Positions 1 to 10,940 of a stretch of 64,000 bases of DNA are shown here, piece by piece (within the stretch, counting starts at the first letter, position 1; every line of letters begins with the position of its first letter). The position numbers and the translations under genes are program-made. Origin of the DNA: DYRB01 sp963845265 (GTDB taxonomy: Bacteria > Pseudomonadota > Gammaproteobacteria > Chromatiales > Chromatiaceae); contig CAWJRN010000005.1 in assembly GCA_963845265.1 (NCBI GenBank), positions 1-64,000 of the forward strand, given 5' to 3'. The notes under the pieces were generated by a model, which was not told the origin of the DNA, ran no database searches, and worked only from the letters and a program-made list of their open reading frames with translations.

Positions 1-24
1 CCTCTTTAGTCCGTGTCGTCAGTG

Positions 25-1770
25 TCATCGTGTGTGTACCGTTCCTTCGCCGAGGCCAGAGGCATCAGGCGCAGGACCCGTGCCCACCTGCTGCCGGTAG
101 GCCTCCAAGACGTTCTCGATGGTGTCGTAGAAGGCGTCCTCGCCAAAGAGCTGGCCGAGCTGATAACTGCTCTCATCTTTGACGTCCTCCATCACCTGGG
201 CCACGACCAGGCGTATCCCCTTGTCCTTCAGGATGCCGAAGATCGAGCGCAGGGTCTCCGCCGCCGAGAAATCCACGTCGTCGACCGCGGAGGCGTCGAT
301 GCAGAGCCAGCGCAAGGGCGGCTGCGCATGGTTGGCAAGTTCCGTGATCTCCTCCGACAACTGCTCGGCGTTGGCGTAGTACATGCTGTGCGTGAAGCGG
401 TAAATGAGCAGTCCGGGCAGGGCCTGGACCTTGGTCGCTACCGGCTGTGCGCGCAGTTCGCCGGACTCGGCGGGAGCCACCAGCGCGTTCTTCGGCCGAT
501 AACCACGTCGGGTGTGGTCGATCAGCGACAGCACGATGGCCAGGATGATGCCCTGCTCGACGCCGACGAAGACGACCATCAAGGCCGTGATCAGGGCTAC
601 CCAGAACTCGGAGCGCCGCTCGTGGTAGATCTTCTTCATGCCTTGGAGGTCGATGAGATCGACACCGATCAGGAAGACGACGGCCGCGAGCACCGCCTCC
701 GGCATATAGGCCAACGGGGCGGTGAGGAACAGCAGTACCACGAGCACAATCGCCGTAGTGACCAGGAGCGAGAGCTGGGAGCGCCCCCCGGCACTGTCGA
801 CCATCTGGGTCTTGGTGGGACTGCCGTTGACGACGAAGGTGCCGGAAAGTCCGGCACCGATGTTGGCGAGCCCCAGCCCGACGAGGTCGGTGTCCTCGCT
901 GAAACGCTCGTTGTAGCGGGCGGCGTAGGCACGCGAGGTCGCCGCGCTCTGCGCCAGGATGACGACGAACATGGCGAACGCGGTCGGCACCAGCGCGCCG
1001 ACGAGACTCAAGCTCCACTGCACTTGGGGTAATCCGATGTGGGGCAGGCCGCTGGGAACGCTCCCGAGCACGTGCACGTGCTCTCCGAGGTCCAACGCCC
1101 AGCTCAGCGCGATGGCGCCGATCACGGCGATTAGCGCCCCCGGGATCTTCTTCGAGACCTTCTTCGAGCCCACGATGACCACGAGCACCGCGACCGCCAC
1201 GGCCAGCGCGTAGAAGTTGACCTGCTCGATCTGCTGAAGATCGGTCCAAATCTTGCCTAAAGTGCCATGCCCGCCGCCCTTGAGGCCGAGCATGCCGGAG
1301 ATCTGACCCAGCGCCACCTGGATGCCGACGCCGGTCAGGAAGCCGATCAGCACCGTGCGGGAGAGGAAGTCCGCCATGAACCCGAGGCCGATGATGCGGG
1401 CCAGGATCAGGAATCCCGCCGCCATGAAGGCAAGGACCCCGGCGAGCGCCAAGTACTCGTCGGAGCCGGTGGAGGCGAGCCCGACCAAACCGGCGGCAAG
1501 GATGGCGGCGGTCGCGGAATCGGCCCCGACCACCAGGTGCCGCGAGGAGCCGAAGACGGCGTATAGCGCCATCGGGATCAGGATCGTATATAGGCCTGTG
1601 ATCACCGGTGTCCCGGAGATCTTCGTGTAGCCCATCACCTCGGGGATGGCGAGCGCCGCCAGTGTGAGGCCGGCAATGACCTCCGTCGGGATCTGTCCCG
1701 CTCTGATCGGCAACAGGCCCTGCAGGACCGGCAGGCTCCACCCACCGGATTTGGTGTTTGTTGTCGTCAT
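25..1770 (-). CDS. SulP-family anion transporter with C-terminal STAS domain
   Basis: This 581-residue inner-membrane protein has the full SulP layout. A short cytoplasmic N-terminus leads into many hydrophobic helices (about residues 25-425) that include the early family segment LAALAIPEVMGYTKISGTPV and the mid-membrane segment NGSPTKTQMVDSAGG. A soluble STAS domain follows at about 450-560, with CIDASAVDDVDFSAAETL as its core. SulP proteins move sulfate, bicarbonate or other anions, usually with Na+ or H+; the substrate cannot be read from sequence. The start ATG overlaps the TGA of the upstream ParB-like gene by four bases (ATGA), so the two were probably translationally coupled. It is the last gene of a minus-strand run of ion-transport genes. 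Family assignment is secure, substrate is open. Confidence 0.93.
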   Translation of the reverse strand: MTTTNTKSGGWSLPVLQGLLPIRAGQIPTEVIAGLTLAALAIPEVMGYTKISGTPVITGLYTILIPMALYAVFGSSRHLVVGADSATAAILAAGLVGLASTGSDEYLALAGVLAFMAAGFLILARIIGLGFMADFLSRTVLIGFLTGVGIQVALGQISGMLGLKGGGHGTLGKIWTDLQQIEQVNFYALAVAVAVLVVIVGSKKVSKKIPGALIAVIGAIALSWALDLGEHVHVLGSVPSGLPHIGLPQVQWSLSLVGALVPTAFAMFVVILAQSAATSRAYAARYNERFSEDTDLVGLGLANIGAGLSGTFVVNGSPTKTQMVDSAGGRSQLSLLVTTAIVLVVLLFLTAPLAYMPEAVLAAVVFLIGVDLIDLQGMKKIYHERRSEFWVALITALMVVFVGVEQGIILAIVLSLIDHTRRGYRPKNALVAPAESGELRAQPVATKVQALPGLLIYRFTHSMYYANAEQLSEEITELANHAQPPLRWLCIDASAVDDVDFSAAETLRSIFGILKDKGIRLVVAQVMEDVKDESSYQLGQLFGEDAFYDTIENVLEAYRQQVGTGPAPDASGLGEGTVHTR

Positions 1771-2533
1771 GGGATGCTCCTAAAGTGCTCCCCCCGGAAG
1801 CCCGGGAGTCCGCGCGCCTCGGCGCTTGATGCAAGGAAGAGCGCCTCTTCCAGGACCTCCTTACCGTCGTCGGTCACCTCCAGCCGCCCTGACTTGTCGA
1901 CCTTGAAGGCGAAATCGTCGAAGGTATGCTTGCCCGCGAGGATGTCCTGGTCCAAGAGGATGCGCGTGCGGAAGAAGTTCGCCCATTGGTGAACTCCGAG
2001 AAGGGTGCGTCGTTTTTCACGTAGCCGTGTTGCTCGCGGACGATCCACGCCAGGCTCCGATAGGGATCGAACCCCAGGTCCTTGATATGCGTCGGGAGCG
2101 TATTTGGCTGCTGGGGCCCGCCGCCAGCGCGGTCGAACAGGTACACCCAGTTCTGCTGGTGCATCGTCTTCCAGAAATAGGTGTCCTCCAGCGTGCTGTA
2201 ATTCGCCATCACTTTGACGTAGACGCAGATTTCGTCGCCGCGCTGCTTGTTCTCGGCGTCATACAGCGCCCGCACCAGGTGATGATGGTCGACCAGGTAG
2301 AACTTCTCCTTTCGCACGACGATGGGAACGGGCCTCACGCGCAGGTAATCGTGCAGTTATCCAGGATTGTCCGCTAGCTTGTTGCGCATGCGGCCGGTGC
2401 GGACCGCCACCTCCGCTCTGCCGACCGCGAACTGGGTGGGCAAGAGCTTGCTCACCTTGAGCTTGAAGAACTCACCGGATCGTGCATCCGGCGGACAATA
2501 GGGAACCTCTGAATCACACAAATGCTTGATCAA
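1767..2533 (-). pseudogene. ParB/Srx-like nuclease-domain protein, broken by a stop and a frameshift
   Basis: Three pieces in two frames together make a ParB-like (ParBc_2 type) protein. The N-terminal piece (to about 2360) contains PTQFAVGRAEVAVRTGRMRN and ends at an in-frame TAA at 2357-2359. Reading resumes in the same frame with LHDYLRVRPVPIVVRKEKFY and VDHHHLVRAL. Near 1990 the frame changes: the FSEF reading must jump to HQWANFFRTRILL to continue to the TGA at 1767. Family members usually carry a continuous EFQWA-like segment there. The 5' end is uncertain: the frame opens after a stop at about 2540 and TTG at 2533 is only the first candidate. The TGA overlaps the sulP start. Both lesions could be assembly errors, but two in one gene next to other broken genes suggest decay. 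Confidence 0.75.
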
Positions 2534-2654
2534 GTTCAGTTACCTGTTCTGCTGGCTTTCCGCGCCGCGAAACTATGGGAAGGAAAGGAGTGTCAATGCT
2601 CTTTGGGAGCCTGGGATATGGAACTTACCGCAACGACGTCCCTGCAGGGCGTTC

Positions 2655-3707
2655 TCACACTCGGCTCCCCGGTGAGCACGATGATGGCGTGTTGGTCGTA
2701 TGCAGCGTGAAAACGCCTTCAAACAGGCGCTTCAGCACATCGTAGTGGGCGATGATGCGTTTCTCGTCCGCCCAAAGCAGGATGATCCCTTTGTCCGGCG
2801 ACTTCGTGTCAGCGAGCTTCGCGTTGAGCAATACCCCTTCGAGGGTGTCCTCGGCGTTCGTGGTGATGATAGGCTCCACGCAGCATTCGCTCGGATCGAT
2901 AGCTTCGTTCGCCTCCATCAACAGTAGCCGGGAGAACCGATTTGCGTTCAGCGCAAGATGGGGCCTCCCGTCGGTGTCGGTCAGGACGACCCACTTCCTC
3001 CCCGACGACTGAACCCGTTCAAGGAAGTCCTTCCAAGTAGGGCTGCCGAAGGTGGGAATCGCAAGTCGGCCATCGGCGACCGGCAGACTGACGATGCTCT
3101 TCGGGTCCAACACATGGCCTTCCTCGCCCACGAGTCGGCTGTCCAGGGCGAGGAAGTTGACGGCACCGCGTCCCTCGAATCGGCCGATGTCGCTGCCGGC
3201 GGCGCCCATGCTTTTCAAGATGTAATCCCTCAGCGTCTGCTCCCGAAGGTAGTGGACACCTTCGGGCCCCAGCCATAGATCCAGAACCTTGGCGGTGGGC
3301 TTGGCCACGGGGTAGAGCAAGATCTGGTAGAAACGGATGACGGGCGACAGGAATGCGGTCACCTTTAACGCATTTCGCGAGAAGTAGGCTTGGGGGCCGA
3401 TCTCCGCGAAGAGCGTGATGAAGACGGTCGAGAACAGGAATCCCGCGACGCCCCCGAGCACCGAGCCAGAGAGCAGGGCGAGCAGCGCGTTGACCGCCAC
3501 ATTTCCCCAGAGAATGGTCGACAGAAGGAAATTGGCGTCTTGCCTAAGCGCGAGGACCTTGATCGCATCCTGATCGCCCTGCGCGGCCCCGATGTCGAGC
3601 TGCACCCGGCTGACGGCGAAGCACGCCAGGTTCAATCCGGACAGCATCGCGGACTGACTCAGGCACAAAAAGATTCCGATCCAGCTCAAGACTGAGGACA
3701 TGGTCAC
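2655..3707 (-). CDS. CNNM/DUF21-domain membrane protein
   Basis: The protein has 350 residues. The N-terminal half is a DUF21/CNNM transmembrane domain: hydrophobic stretches at about residues 5-25, 60-100 and 115-140, with the polar sites SQSAMLSGLNLA and FAEIGPQAYFSRNA. It matches the early membrane part of CNNM/CorC-type putative Mg2+ or cation transporters. The C-terminal half (about 190-340) is soluble and resembles a degenerate CBS-pair region, with a PVADGRLAIP-like opening and LVVLTDTDG-type strands. The last 15 residues look less conserved, so the C-terminus may have drifted. It sits between clc and the ParB-like gene on the same strand. The transported ion is not known. Confidence 0.8.
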   Translation of the reverse strand: MTMSSVLSWIGIFLCLSQSAMLSGLNLACFAVSRVQLDIGAAQGDQDAIKVLALRQDANFLLSTILWGNVAVNALLALLSGSVLGGVAGFLFSTVFITLFAEIGPQAYFSRNALKVTAFLSPVIRFYQILLYPVAKPTAKVLDLWLGPEGVHYLREQTLRDYILKSMGAAGSDIGRFEGRGAVNFLALDSRLVGEEGHVLDPKSIVSLPVADGRLAIPTFGSPTWKDFLERVQSSGRKWVVLTDTDGRPHLALNANRFSRLLLMEANEAIDPSECCVEPIITTNAEDTLEGVLLNAKLADTKSPDKGIILLWADEKRIIAHYDVLKRLFEGVFTLHTTNTPSSCSPGSRV

Positions 3708-3782
3708 CTCCAGGTTATCGCCACCGCGTCAACGCCGGGTTAAACGCCGGCCGAGCGCGACCTCTTTCGATCACTGCGAAGC

Positions 3783-5105
3783 CTACCCTCGCTCGTCTGG
3801 CCGTTCGCGAAGCTCGTGCAGCCGCTCTCCCACGGCCTCCAGACCATGACTCAGGGACGGCGTGTGCAGCAATTGGATCACGGCCACGGCACCGAATACG
3901 GCGACGACCATTGGCAACGCCATGATGAAGGCGCCGGTGGTTTCCATCGCCAGCAGAATACCCGTAAAAGGGGCACGAGCGATCGTCGCCAACGCCACCG
4001 CCATGCCGACCAATGCGAAGTGGGCGGGTGGGGGCATATCGGCAGCCGGCAGCATAATGCCCATCAGAGCAGCATACGTCGCGCCACTCAGCGCCCCCAG
4101 CAACAAGACCGGCGTGAAATAGCCGCCGGGTGTCCCCGCGGCAAGCGACAAGGGACCGAGGAAGAATCGCACCAGTAACATGAGGGTCAGCGTCCACAGC
4201 GCGAATCTGCCGTCGATGACGCCCTGAATCAGCGCGTCGCCGCTGCCGACCAAACCCGGTGAGTACCAGGCCAACAGCCCGACGACAGCGCCGATCAGGC
4301 CGCCGCGGACCGCGCTGGGCAACGGAGGAAGCTGACACAGCCCGACGACCAGCATGATGGTGCGGGCATGGAGGTTGCCGAGGACGGCAATCAGACAACC
4401 GAGCAGCAGGTAGAGCCACAGATGCCAAAACTGGTAAGCGGCCAGCTGTCCCACCGAGAAGTTGACGACGTGCCCAGTGAAAAGACGCGACACGCCGACG
4501 GCGACGGCACCGGCCCCCAAGACGGTGAGCGACGTCCGCAGATTGACGCGCTTGACAATGGTCTCTACCGCATAGGCAGCACACCCCAGCGGGGAATTGA
4601 ACATCGTGGCAACGCCCGCGCTGCCGGTGGCCGCCAACATGAGCTCGTAGTCTGACCGGCGCAGACCCACGAGGCGGCTCACGAGGCGCCCGATGGCGCC
4701 GCCCATCTGTATCGCCGGGCGCTCGGGCCCGAGCGCAAGCCCAGCACCCACGGCGAGCCCTGTGCCGGCGAAATTGACCGTTATGGTGCTGAGGACCGAA
4801 GTCGGACCCTGAGAAGCGCCGGGGCTCTCAGCAGCCACCACCTGCGGAGCATCCGGCGCATAGCGATGTGCCAGCCAGGCCGCCACCGAAGCCCCCACCA
4901 AGCCGGCCATCGCCCCCGCGAGCCAACCAGGGAACGATCGACTCATTGCGGCATCGTGCAGCGCCAGGCGTGCATCGTCAACCCACCCGAGCGCGCCGAT
5001 AAACAGCCCGCCCACCGCGCCGACGAGCACGCCGGCTAGAAGCGTTGCGATGGCGAGCCTTAGCGAATTTGACTTGTCGGATATGGTGTCCGTTGATCCT
5101 CTCAC
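3783..5105 (-). CDS. ClC-family chloride channel or transporter
   Basis: The 440-residue membrane protein has the ClC core. The external gating-glutamate motif appears as LGPERPAIQMGG (Glu at the place of E. coli Glu148, with GREGP changed to GPERP). The next landmark, FNSPLGCAAYAVETIV, aligns with FNAPLAGILFIIEEM of E. coli ClC. The third is GTPGGYFTPVLLLGA. The usual GSGIP loop is replaced by a divergent segment, AAESPGASQG. At the position of the internal proton-transfer glutamate (E. coli Glu203) this protein has Thr. There are no C-terminal CBS domains. It lies between a PPK2 gene upstream and a CNNM protein downstream, 77 bases before the latter. Family call is firm; exchanger versus channel is open. 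Confidence 0.9.
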   Translation of the reverse strand: MRGSTDTISDKSNSLRLAIATLLAGVLVGAVGGLFIGALGWVDDARLALHDAAMSRSFPGWLAGAMAGLVGASVAAWLAHRYAPDAPQVVAAESPGASQGPTSVLSTITVNFAGTGLAVGAGLALGPERPAIQMGGAIGRLVSRLVGLRRSDYELMLAATGSAGVATMFNSPLGCAAYAVETIVKRVNLRTSLTVLGAGAVAVGVSRLFTGHVVNFSVGQLAAYQFWHLWLYLLLGCLIAVLGNLHARTIMLVVGLCQLPPLPSAVRGGLIGAVVGLLAWYSPGLVGSGDALIQGVIDGRFALWTLTLMLLVRFFLGPLSLAAGTPGGYFTPVLLLGALSGATYAALMGIMLPAADMPPPAHFALVGMAVALATIARAPFTGILLAMETTGAFIMALPMVVAVFGAVAVIQLLHTPSLSHGLEAVGERLHELRERPDERG

Positions 5106-5118
5106 TCCATGCGCCCTG

Positions 5119-6033
5119 CTAGCTCTTCTTCTTCTTCTTCGCGCCCTTCTTACCCTGCTTGCGCTCTGACTCGTCGGTCTCTGCCCCTTCCGCCCCGGTC
5201 CGCTCCTCCTGCACGATCGCGTGGTACTTCTGCTTGATCACCTCGATATCGACCGTCGGCTCCGGGAACTTCATGCCCAGCGACTCGAGGGTCTCGGCGA
5301 CGATGCGGGAGATGGCGAGGTTGCGGAACCACTTGTGATTGGATGGGATGATGAACCAGGGGGCATGCTCGGTGCTGCACTTGCTCGATCGCATCCTCGA
5401 AGGCCTCGGTGTAGGCGTCCCAGAACGGGCGTTCGGCGTAGTCGCCATCGCTGATCTTCCAGTGGCGGGCCGGGTCGTCGATGCGTTGCTTGAAGCGCTC
5501 GAGCTGCTCTTCCGGGTCGATGTGCAGGTAGAACTTCAGGATGTGGGTGCCGTTGTCGGCGAGCGTCTTCTCGAAGTCGTTGATCTGCGCGTAGCGCTTG
5601 GACCACACCGCCTTTGGCACCAGGTCGTGCACCCGCACCACCAGCACGTCCTCGTAATGGGAGCGGTTGAAGATGGCCACCTGCCCCTTGCTCGGCGTGT
5701 GCTGGTGATAGCGCCACAGGAAATCGTGGGCCGCCTCGTCCTTGCTGGGCACCTTGAAGCCGGTGACCGTGCAGCCCTGCGGGTTCATCGCGCCGAGCAC
5801 ATGGTTGATGGTGCCGTCCTTGCCGGCCGCGTCGCGCCCCTGCAGGCAAATCAGCAGCGAGCGCTTGCCCTCGGCGTACATCAGGTACTGCAGGTCGTGC
5901 AGCTTCTGACTGTAGGCTCGATCTCGGGCAGGGCGTGCTCGTGGGATTCGTGCTTGTCCTTGAAGCTGGCGTCGACCTTGGCGAGGTCGACCTTGCTGCC
6001 CGGCTTCACCCCGAATTGCTTGCCGTAGTTCAT
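5119..6033 (-). pseudogene. ppk2: Polyphosphate kinase 2 gene with two compensating frameshifts
   Basis: PPK2 enzymes transfer phosphate between polyphosphate and nucleotides. The gene starts at ATG 6033 (MNYGKQFGVKPG). Near 5920 one base is missing after the ALPEIE codons. The shifted frame then carries the core: AYSQKLHDLQYLMYAEGKRS, Walker A GRDAAGKDGTI, Walker B region AIFNRSHYEDVLVVRVH, and the HILKFYLHI segment. Near 5385 one extra base restores the first frame, giving CSTEHAPWFIIPSNHKW and a lysine-rich tail (GKKGAKKKKKS) encoded by repeated CTT triplets on the plus strand. The two shifts cancel, so the repaired length (about 304 residues) is normal. As read, no full-length protein is made. 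Either two sequencing indels or a real pseudogene explains it. Confidence 0.85.
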
Positions 6034-6164
6034 GCGTCTTGCTCCGTTGTCTGCATGTGGGGGACACGAGCGCTCCATAAGGGTCGTGTCCTTGCTTTTT
6101 ATTTTGACAGGCTCTGCTCACCGGAAGGCCGGGAGGGCGATCCGGGGAACAGTACGAACTTGAG

Positions 6165-8770
<2,606 letters not shown>

Positions 8771-8776
8771 GTCCAT

Positions 8777-9348
8777 GCCTTCTGATGGGTCATATCAAGC
8801 CTTCCACAATCCGGTAGGTGGTGAAATCCAGGTAAGAGGTCTTCTGCATGTCACCCAGTAACGGCGAAAAGGTAGAGTGGCGCTTGGCATAACACAACCG
8901 TCCCGAAAGGGACTCTACCTTTCCGTCTCGATCCGACTTACAGTCGCCTGCCTAAGCAGATTTCCGGAGATCACCCCGTCGACGGGGACGATTCGGGTTG
9001 AGGAATGCAGCGCGCCTCTGCGCGTGCTGAGGCAATGAGGTCGTGCAGCAGGGCGCGCCGCCGGCCGGGCGCAACACTGGCGCTGCCGGCTAAGATCTCC
9101 AACGAATTGCAACGAGCGACGCCCGCTGGGAGTCGGACGGTATCGACATCGACGGGCTCCTAGCCCGGCGCGAACAGATCCGCCGAGATCCGCCGGCTGC
9201 GCGCGCGCCGCGCGAGCGCGGTGGTCGATGACCCGGACGGTCGGCGTACGCGCTTGCCCGGGTACGTCGCACCCGGCTTTATCGACCTCCATCGTCTGGC
9301 ACTTCCTGAATGACAACCCCGGAGATCAGTTAGTGAGGAGACCCGGGT
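8777..9348. other. Gene-poor stretch with a MITE-like palindrome and coding scraps
   Basis: No intact gene is supported here. A palindromic element lies at 8866-8924 (listed separately). From about 9180 to 9309 one plus-strand frame reads a short arginine-rich run and then DDPDGRRTRLPGYVAPGFID, ending at a TGA. The APGFIDLH piece recalls the metal-site strand of the amidohydrolases 2 kb downstream, but the second histidine is missing and nothing upstream continues it. Treat it as a possible gene remnant. Confidence 0.4.
8866..8924. repeat. MITE-like inverted repeat with an inner GAAA-loop hairpin
   Basis: Perfect 11-base arms AAAGGTAGAGT (8868-8878) and ACTCTACCTTT (8912-8922) bracket 33 bases. 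Inside the right half is a second hairpin, GTCCC-GAAA-GGGAC (8900-8913), that overlaps the outer right arm by two bases, so both cannot form fully at once. Twenty bases of this inner part recur at 10722-10741. Short size, terminal inverted repeats and recurrence suggest a non-autonomous mobile or dispersed element. Confidence 0.6.
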
Positions 9349-10020
9349 TTGGCCGCCATGAGCGATGATTCGATCGAGACTGAAGATCTCTCGTTCGCGC
9401 TGGAGGGTCGCCTCACGGCGTCGAACATCGGTCCGATTTGGGCCGAAGCGGCGCAAACCCTGGAACGCAACCCGGATCGGCGGGTTGTCGTGGATGCGTC
9501 GCGCTTGGACTACGTCGACAATACCGGCATCGCACTGCTGTTCGATCTGAAGCGACGGCGGCGACCGAAAGGTGCCGAGATCGAAATACAGGGCCTGGCG
9601 CCGAACCTCGCGACACTGGTTCCCGACGAAGACCCTGAGGACCTCACCGGCGCCGCGCCGCAGGCGCCGTTTGTTGGTCTGTTCGAGCAGATCGGTCGCG
9701 CGACAGCGCAGCAGATCACTTACGTGCGACGGATGCTCGCCTTCCTCAGCGACTGCGGCGCCGCCTTTCTGCTGGCGACCCGTCGCCGCGGTGTCGTCCG
9801 CTGGAGCGAGACGCTGAGCGTGGCCACCGAGGCCGGTGCCAACGCGGTGCCCATCGTGCTCCTGATTGGTTTCCTGATGGGGGTGATCATCGCCTTCGAG
9901 ATCGGGCTGGTCGCACGGCAATTCGGCGCGGTCATCTTCGTCGTCGATGGTGTGGGCGTTGCCATGTTGCGCGAGCTCGGGCCGCTGATGACCGCCATCG
10001 TCTTCGCCGGGCGCACCGGG
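9349..10020 (+). pseudogene. STAS-MlaE-type ABC permease, truncated after about 225 residues
   Basis: The first 90 residues are a STAS-like domain (VVVDASRLDYVDNTGIALLF). An MlaE permease domain follows, with VPIVLLIGFLMGVIIAFEIG and AMLRELGPLMTAIVFAGRTG. Full STAS-MlaE permeases of phospholipid/ABC-import systems run to about 375 residues; here homology stops right after FAGRTG at about 10020, and the rest of the open frame is the reverse of a FUSC gene. A GAGGAG at 9335-9340 sits 8 bases before TTG 9349 and 17 before ATG 9358, so TTG may be the start. No partner ATPase or MlaD gene is adjacent. Function is almost certainly lost. Confidence 0.75.
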
Positions 10021-10508
10021 GCCTGTCGATCTCATTTTGCACCTCCGGCCCCGTGGACACGGAGCGGACCGCGGCGCGCGCTTCGAGGGTTTCCTGCATC
10101 CGGTAGCCGAGCGCCTGGATATCGGTGGCGAGGGCCTGTAGCTGCTCCGGCGTGGTGCCGGCCAGCAGCTTGGGGTCAATGGACGCGCCCCAGAGCGAAA
10201 GCGTCTGTGGCAAGGTCGCGATCTGTCCGGCATGGTAGGACCGGCGCCAGCGCGCCAGCCGTGTCGGACGGCGGGCTGAATCCGAACTCGGGTCCCAGCC
10301 CAGGGTCGAGACCAGGTATTCGCAGCTGCGGAAGAAGCGGCACAGGAGGCGAACAAACGCCTTCTCCGGTTGCGGCGAGAACGGCACATAGGCCGCGAGG
10401 GCGAGGATCATGAAGACCAGCGCAAACATCAGGGTAGGCCAGCACAACCGCCAGGGCGGTCTTGAAGGCCTCCCGAAACCGCGGGGAGGGGAAACGCGGA
10501 GCGAGCAT
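10021..10508 (-). pseudogene. FUSC-family membrane protein, internally deleted and 3'-truncated
   Basis: From ATG 10508 the frame gives FREAFKTALAVVLAY, the first membrane helix typical of FUSC (fusaric-acid-resistance-like, aromatic-acid efflux) proteins. Near 10432 it jumps, with a frame change, to FALVFMILALAAYVPFS and then PQPEKAFVRLLCRFFRSCEY, a segment normally hundreds of residues later, at the end of the first membrane bundle. The soluble stretch after it stops at about 10021, where reverse-oriented MlaE sequence begins. So there is a large internal deletion plus loss of the 3' end. Family call is moderate. Confidence 0.6.
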
Positions 10509-10646
10509 GGTCGGCCTCGTGGTGTCAGAAACGCGCCTCGCGCAAGCGCGATCAATCGATGACGAACGCCGGCTTGGGCGAGCCTGGCTGTTGCTTGGGC
10601 GCCGGTGCTTAACAGGACTGCCGAAATAGCCATGGCTACCCTGGCA

Positions 10647-10679
10647 CAGGGAAAGGCTGATTCATCAGCGTATTCCCTG
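10647..10679. repeat. Nested inverted repeat
   Basis: Outer arms CAGGGAA (10647-10653) and TTCCCTG (10673-10679) enclose inner arms GCTGA (10656-10660) and TCAGC (10665-10669) around a four-base loop. It lacks a T tract, so a terminator role is not supported; a dispersed repeat or mRNA hairpin is possible. Confidence 0.5.
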
Positions 10680-10721
10680 GGTAACCTCCTAAGCCTACTG
10701 CACTCTCCTTGCGCGTGCCAC

Positions 10722-10741
10722 CGTCCCGAAAGGGACTCTAG
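10722..10741. repeat. Second copy of the 20-base hairpin repeat
   Basis: The 20 bases that include GTCCC-GAAA-GGGAC followed by TCTA match 8898-8917. The outer arms of the first copy are not present here, so this would be a partial copy. The two copies bracket the decayed STAS-MlaE/FUSC region. Confidence 0.55.
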
Positions 10742-10940
10742 TCTGCCGTGTCCCAGCAGGGTAGCGTTCGGCGCTATTGAGCCGTCGGTCTAAAGTCGGG
10801 CGCGTCCGCGCCGGCAGTCTTTTCAGCACCGGAGCCGCAATGAACACGATCAGCCGGTTTTTCGCTTGCCATCGGGGTTCAGGATCCTCCTTGCTCCGCC
10901 TGGCCATGCTGTCACTCATCTGATGAATAGGAGACAAGCG

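Larger units (their letters stand above)
10509..10940. other. Intergenic stretch with two hairpins, upstream of the amidohydrolase pair
   Basis: I see no gene here. Notable are a nested inverted repeat at 10647-10679, a second copy of the GTCCC-GAAA-GGGAC element at 10722-10741, and an AGGAG (10929-10933) that serves the amidohydrolase start at 10941. The plus frame is open from 10866 into that gene, but the ribosome site and signal peptide favour 10941. Confidence 0.5.

Noticed and set aside
173..1834. 553-residue frame on the same strand as SulP
   Set aside because: Arginine/glycine-rich out-of-frame reading of the SulP gene, typical of high-GC DNA.
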